Positions 58,501 through 64,000 of a stretch of 64,000 nucleotides of DNA are shown here, one piece after another. The notes beneath the pieces are model-generated. The model was not told the DNA's origin, searched no databases, and saw only the letters and a list, made by a program, of their open reading frames with translations. A program made the position numbers and the translations under genes. Source of the stretch: Anadara kagoshimensis (lineage: Eukaryota > Mollusca > Bivalvia > Arcoida > Arcidae); NCBI GenBank assembly GCA_021292105.1, contig CM037873.1:13245489-13309488 (forward strand). Direction: 5' to 3'. Every line of letters starts with the position of its first letter. Position 1 is the first letter of the stretch.

Positions 58501-61500
58501 ATAGGTCTGTTTTAGATTGTGGTTTGGACATTGACTTGTATGTCTATGTTTGACTTTTTTATTGTATTTTGACATGGACAGATATGTTTGTGTTTGACTT
58601 TTGGGATTGTGATTTAAACATGGACAGGCATGTTTTTGTTTGACTTTTGGAATTGTGATTTGAACATGGACAGGTATGTTTGTGTTTGACTTTTGGAATT
58701 GTGATTTGAACATGGGCAGATATGATTATGTTTAAATTTTGGGATTATGATTTCGGCACTTACCAATATGTTTGTGAAGATTCAAATTTACAAAGCCGAC
58801 CAAACATTGTTTTTAATATATAATGTAGTATAAAATGCCGTTTGTGAATAGTGTTTCTGGAATAAAAATCTGTGAATATTGGATAAAGATGGTTGAATTT
58901 TATTTTGATTTTTTTATAACCAAATAATGTATTTGTTTTTAACCATGGAGGCCAGATGACTATTGGTTTGTCTTGGTAGCTGTTTCTGCCAGTACTACTG
59001 TATTTATATGCATGTTTTTTACGTACAGCACATACCAGACTTTACATTTTTTGCTTTTTGTCTCTTATTTCACTTAGCCGCCGGAGGTTGTGTATACCCG
59101 GAAGAGTTACAGCACTCGACATGGATCGATGGATCAAAAGGGGAGATAACTTACACAGATAAAAAGATGACCGGCTGGCCATTTACTGTTTACAGCAAGA
59201 CGATCATAGAATGGGAATGCTTGGTGAAAAACGAGGATTTTGTAGTATCTAGGTAATTTAGTGATTTAAATATATGTTTGGACTAAGCTACTCACTGATG
59301 TAAAATTTAGTCTTTATAGCTTGTGCCTCTACAAAGGCTGGGTTTGCGATACAATGTACTTGGGCTATTCCTTACACTGGAGTGAATATTTACATGTTCA
59401 GTGACTGTACAAAGTCGAGGTTTGTCAAGGGTCTCAATACAATCTGCTTGGGCTAAACCTTACACTGGAGTAAAAGTTTGTCATTATGTGCAGTGAACGT
59501 ACAAAGCCTGGGTTCGTCACGGGTCTTAATACAATGCACCTTTCATTTTTGTACAACCTTGAATATTATGTTCAGAACCTGTAAAAAGTCGAGGTGGGTC
59601 TCGGAACAATGTATTTAGTGCAAGTCATACACTGGGGAAAATATTGACATTATATGTTCAGTGTGTGTACAAAGTCAGGGCCTGTCATGGGTCTTAATGA
59701 ATCCGTTCGTTTTGTTGATGTGATTGTAAATCTTGAATAAAAATGAAACTGAATACAAATAATAAAACCGTAGAACATCCTTCTATTTAAAAAGATTTGC
59801 ACTACTTATTATGTTGATAAGGTTATTTCTAAACTAGTGTTGATAATACGACTTTCTTTGATTAAAAAATGAATTAATGATGAAATAATAAAAACTTAAA
59901 AACATGTAACATCTTAATCTTTTCAGGTCTCCGTCGATTTCATTATTCGGACAGATTGTAACAGGATATCTGTGTCAAAAATTTAAAAAACACAATGAGA
60001 ATTTATTTTCTTATTACCAGTTTTCAGGTGAGTTCTTATGACATTTACCAGTATGACAGCACGACCATTTATATACGAGGGTCAGGCAATAAGTAACGAT
60101 TTCCGATTGCCTGATACGATCATGATTTTCGTGCCTTGTTTCAATATATGTTTCATATCTGAATATAAAATGTTATCCTTTGGCGTCTTTCCGGTCTGAC
60201 GAAAAAGTCGTGAAGGCCGTTGAGGAATGTGTCAATGGAAAGGATCCTGGCTTTTTTTTTTTTTTTTTAGTTCTGTGGTAAAGTTAATATTGAACACCGT
60301 TTATAGTCCAAGTACATCATAATATAGAGCAATTACACAAAGAGAGAGATGGGTTTCAAATTAAAATAAGTAAGACTAGCCCCGGTTTCACAATCATTCC
60401 CTAGCTAAGATTTTTCTTAACTTAAACTTAGCAAATTTTTGTAATCTCTTTTTGAAACTACTGATGAATATTGTTGTAAAAACTAAATGCAAATGTTTTA
60501 ATCTATAAGTGATCTTAAAAATGCCACCTTAAATTCCTCAATATCTTGAAAATTAACAAGACTATAAAGATTTGAAAATTTGCAAGATTTAAGTTAAGGA
60601 AAATCTTAGCTAAGGAATGACTGTGAAACCGGGGCCCGGTTAATTATTGACTCACCCTCGTATTACAATATCAATTTGGTCAACTTAACTTGTTTGCAAC
60701 TGATAAAAACATGTAGTTTTCGACAGCTAACACAACGAAGAACACGACACGTTTTAACAAAATTATAAAACATGTTTTATTGTTTTATTTTATATATTTT
60801 TTAAAAATTTTTTTATTGATTTTTTTTTGTTTTTCTTGGATTTATACATCATAAAGTACCATCGAAATCCAGTTGTCGTTTTTAATTAAAACATGAAAAA
60901 AGTGACAGGTCCTCCTATGTCCATATTATAACATACCAATTTTATAGTTATAATGATTTGAAAAAATGGCTTGAAAACATTTTGTATTTGTACATAAATA
61001 TATAATTGTTTTATACTTATTAATCAATGTAACAAATTTCAATTTTAAACAATTAAAATTCTAAAATCAATGTCAGACAATACAACCTATATGTCAGTGT
61101 GATATCATTCATATTTGCTCCAGTATTATATTGTAAAACTGATGTCAGTCAAAAGGTCTAAACTTTTGAATTCATAAATTGTTATACTGCAATACAATGT
61201 GTTTTTAAATATTATAATTCATATATTGTTATATTGAAATCAATAGTTTTTCTTCATTCCAAATGTATTAATGTACATTACAACTATTTTTGAATGTGTT
61301 TAATGATAAATTTGAAAAAGCTATATGGCATTTTTTAAAGATATATCATATATCAGACTAATATGCAACATAGTAGTTATGTCATGTGCTACTTTTGAAT
61401 TATATTATTTCATAAAAATTCAAAAGTAGCACATGACAGTTAGTCACACTCATCTAAAGCTTACAAATAAACATACTGACAGAAATGTCACTGAGAATGT

Positions 61501-63424
61501 AGGCAGTTTGAGTTTTCAACTCCAAATCGTGATTTTTCTCTTTATTTGTATATATTGTAATTAAAAGAGATATGTGTCAGCAAAAAGAAAATCAAAAATT
61601 AATGGTCACAAGTCAAAAGTCTCCTAAGCGCTTCCGTAAGGAAGCTACTGTTTTATTAAATGGATAACAGTGGTAATGGTGGTTTGTGGTACAAACTATT
61701 ATTTAAGTTAATCTCTTTCTGTCCAGTATTTAAAAACCATTTAGTTAACTTGGTAAATTATTCTTTCATCCCAAGTAGATAACAACATACACCATAAACA
61801 GAAATAATACTGACATCTTCATTTGGCACTCCTTGTGTAAAAATTGCTTACACGACCTTTTTTCCCGCCAAAATTTATGAATGGAATCGCAATCGTATTG
61901 ATTTGTTGATACCATGTTAAAATTGATTTTTAATTGACTGAATTTGAAGTATTTTGTGATGCAACGAATAGAACCAAGTACTACTTAAGGTACCAGATAG
62001 GTACTTCTAAACCCTCGTTCTATATTTGGTTCAAAACGAGGCAAGGAATCTAGCTGAGATTTTCCCATCTGGCACCATTGAAGAGGTAATTGATTCTGTT
62101 AATCCTTATACAACTAATATAAGGGTTGTTACAAACATTACTGTAATTTTAACTTTGTCTTTTTAAAAGATATACAAATCAATGCCTTGAAGGAAAGAAT
62201 ATATGTGACTACAGAACCAGTTAATAACTTGTGTGATGTCTGTGTACCTACCGAGCAGGGACCAAAAGATGAAGAGTTTGTTATTCTCCGCAAACAAGGT
62301 AATTTATTCCTCTGTGCGGTCAGTAATGTTGGAATGTCAAAATCTGCATATTTTGGATTGTTTTAAGGTAAAACAGTTTCAACCAATGAAAAACTAGCGT
62401 GTCACTTGCGGTACTGGAAAACCGGCGGGTGAATGGTTCAAGACTTCACAATCTAATGTTTTGCCATTAACACTTTCCATCTGCTTCAGTGTATCGGTAG
62501 GACCTATCCTTAAGTTCACCGTTTTAGTTGGTATTTGTGCAGTGCAACTGTTTATGGATCGTATACGAAATACACATGTATAATAATATAATCAAAATAT
62601 AGATTCTTTTCTTAAATTTTGTGAGTAACACAGACTTTCTGTGTAATGCGTGTGTTTGAACATGAAGGGACTGTCGTTTCATTGGTAAAAGTTTGATTTT
62701 ATATGAGTATAATTGATAGCTATTTGTAATACAGTTCAAAACTTCAGTTTTATAGTAGAGCCCTACAAAGGTACTATAAACTCAAAACAAACCAACGCCA
62801 GTCCAAATTCAGTTTTATATTCACTAATCCCGATGTTTGTCACGTTTGCTGTTGTTTGACTCTTGTTTGATATTTTTATTATTTCGTGCTCTTGGTTCAA
62901 TAGCCTGTTAAGAAATACATGTTTTCAGTTACATATTGGTTTTCTATAGTTATCTGATGAACATCCAAAGAAGAAATGATATGTCATATTTTTAGCTTGG
63001 TAGAGTTTTCTTTTCATATAAGAGAAAAACTATTTTTCAGTGTATATTTTGACAAAGTGCTATTTTACTCGCTTCATAATTCCTGTACGTACATTGTTGT
63101 CTTATCATGTTTGTATTTCAACTCACAGGTACAGCAAATACAAGTCTTCCTTCAAGTAATTTGACTGTTGGGTGTAACCCATGTGATTTTGGAGCAAACT
63201 GCAGATACACCAACGAGTCCTATAACGTGGTCGTGCCTCCAGATCCACAAAGTCTAGATAATGCTGACACAGACGATGATTCTGACGATAACGACGACAA
63301 CAACGAACAAAACGAAGATAACGACGTAAAAATAGGAATTATTGTTGGTTCAGTGATAGGATCTGTTGTTGTCTTAGTGGCAATGGTTTCAGTTTTTATA
63401 TGGATAATGCGAACAAGGAAATGA
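55579..63424 (+). CDS. Type I membrane protein with cysteine-rich ectodomain, five exons
   Basis: 255 residues from exons 55,579-55,645, 59,078-59,252, 59,927-60,027, 62,170-62,298 and 63,129-63,424. All introns are GT-AG with matching phases. Exon 1 encodes a signal peptide (MGKMMDNFVIILLYFILTFL). The ectodomain starts GGCVYPEEL, then STWIDGSKGEITYTD, GWPF and IIEWECLV, and later LCDVC and GCNPCDFGANC. An acidic linker (DDDSDDNDDN) precedes a transmembrane helix at about 226-250 and an RTRK tail. The C-x2-P...W...G-x-I-x-Y...W-x-C pattern resembles invertebrate extracellular modules held as domains of unknown function (DUF704x type); this is a tentative match. Intron 1 holds the 46-bp minisatellite. 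A polyadenylation signal is at 63,929. Confidence 0.75.
56215..58735 (-). repeat. 46-bp minisatellite in intron 1 of the membrane-protein gene
   Basis: About 54 units of TTTGACTTTTGGGATTGTGA plus a GAATTTGACATGGACCGGTA part. Two unit types (GTGAT with CCGGT and GGGAT with CCGAT) alternate over much of the array, making a 92-bp dimer. The array degenerates toward 58,730. Since 46 is not a multiple of 3, a minus-strand reading cycles through three frames every 138 bases and all three stay open. The long minus-strand frames here (up to 373 codons, repeating NSQSQKS, VHVKFTI, GPCQIHN) are translations of the array and have no promoter or signal peptide, so I do not call a protein. Confidence 0.92.
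58740..59077. other. End of intron 1
   Basis: Unique AT-rich sequence ending at the TTATTTCACTTAG acceptor. Confidence 0.6.
59253..59926. other. Intron 2, with a degenerate tandem repeat
   Basis: About five units of roughly 90 bp with TTACACTGGAGTRAAWRTTT and GTACAAAGTCGRGGTTTGTC-type segments (59,320-59,700). Confidence 0.6.
60074..60662 (+). mobile_element. Deleted mariner-like element with a nested MITE
   Basis: The left end TACGAGGGTCAGGCAATAAG and the right end (complement TACGAGGGTGAGTCAATAAT) form mariner-type inverted ends flanked by TA. A short segment at about 60,185-60,260 reads RSDEKVVKAVEECVNG, which resembles the C-terminal region of a mariner transposase. A MITE 2 copy at 60,378-60,637, with inverted ends of about 44 bp (CCCCGGTTTCACAATCATTC), sits inside. 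The element lies in intron 3. Confidence 0.7.
60663..62169. other. Rest of intron 3, AT-rich, with one hairpin
   Basis: Contains a perfect 20-bp hairpin at 61,391-61,438 (GTCATGTGCTACTTTTGAAT arms). No exon between is seen. Confidence 0.5.
62299..63128. other. Intron 4
   Basis: AT-rich, ends in AACTCACAG acceptor. The minus-strand open frame at 62,524-62,739 is not conserved or recognised. Confidence 0.5.
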
Positions 63425-64000
63425 AATAAATCGGAGATTTTTTTTAAGAAAATTGGTGACTAATTTATTTAAGAATATATAATATATGTATATACACGTG
63501 TTTAAACATAAGGATGTGTTTCCCATATGTACATGTAACTTATGTTCAGAAATATGAAGCTCGAAAATTTTTAAAAAAATCGAAAAATTAAGATATAATT
63601 TTTTAATATTTCTGCAGATTGACTATAGGTACACCGAATATAGTAAATTGTTTTGATTCTACTACATGTATTATATAAGAAGGGACAATTTGTTAATTAG
63701 TAAGAATGTTGTTATCATATAAAACTGTGGAGCCTATCACTAAACAAATCAAGAAAGAGAATTTTATTCTTAGGAATCAATTTATTTATTTATTTATTTA
63801 TTTATTTATTATTTCAATATTTATTTGCATCCCATTTGCTGTAAAAAGCATCCTTCACTGATGTAGATCAAGTAACCATTTACAGATTTGTTTGTTATAT
63901 GTAATCTTGCAGTACACAATCATTTGTCAATAAAAACTACAATTGTATTTGTTGTCTCGCCTTTTCTGTTCTCAAAATTTGAATTAAAATTAAACAGACG
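63425..64000. other. 3' UTR and downstream flank of the membrane-protein gene
   Basis: Contains a (TTTA)n run at about 63,780-63,812. AATAAA is at 63,929-63,934, followed by a TTTGTTGTCT GU-rich element, a good polyadenylation site about 505 bases after the stop. Confidence 0.6.

Noticed and set aside
56096-58531. Long minus-strand open frames (161-373 codons) rich in NSQSQKS repeats
   Set aside because: They are translations of a stop-free 46-bp tandem array, open in all three frames at once, lying in the intron of an opposite-strand gene with no start context or promoter.
1-64000. A co-regulated multi-gene system (operon or defence-island type)
   Set aside because: Genes are spliced, on both strands, widely spaced and functionally unrelated; nothing indicates a linked system.

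Overview
The window looks like nuclear DNA of a marine bivalve or a close lophotrochozoan relative. It is AT-rich, its genes are split by GT-AG introns, and it is full of microsatellites, minisatellites, tRNA-derived SINEs, MITEs and 5'-truncated LINEs. It also carries an HSPA12-type heat-shock 70 relative, a family commonly expanded in bivalves. No bacterial operon, CRISPR array or rRNA was seen.

The main feature is a nested inverted repeat. The left arm (1 to about 23,563) is the reverse complement of the right arm (about 31,850 to 54,286), separated by an 8.3 kb spacer. The arms differ by a few percent and by large insertions and deletions. Only the right arm has a 7.6 kb block (40,611-48,253) holding the 5' half of the HSPA12-like gene and most of a small secreted-protein gene, plus a LINE fragment at 37,635-38,846. 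Only the left arm has a LINE fragment at 12,158-12,865 and a 9 kb insertion (14,213-23,218). That insertion is itself a palindrome around a 0.67 kb loop. Whether this is a real inverted duplication or two haplotypes joined head to head by the assembler cannot be told from sequence alone.

Layout. 1-6,283: SINEs, a cysteine-rich receptor-ectodomain exon remnant and a broken HSPA12-like copy. 6,372-13,720: exon remnant, MITEs, a 34-bp minisatellite and two blocks of a 29-bp CACGTG satellite. 14,213-23,218: inner palindrome with damaged exons of a small cysteine-bearing secreted/anchored protein family and a Penelope-type reverse transcriptase fragment. 23,564-31,850: spacer with tandem repeats, SINEs and one intact integrase-like ORF. 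31,850-54,286: right arm, with intact genes for the small secreted protein (40,026-41,661, minus) and the HSPA12-like protein (46,583-50,489, plus). 54,287-64,000: a five-exon gene (55,579-63,424, plus) for a 255-residue type I membrane protein, whose first intron carries a 2.5 kb minisatellite with a 46-bp unit.

Three multi-exon genes appear intact, plus one intronless integrase ORF. The HSPA12-like and small secreted-protein genes sit about 5 kb apart, start to start and divergent. They share no obvious pathway, but both have broken second copies in the left arm. Exon models were assembled by eye from reading-frame phase and splice sites, without transcript data.
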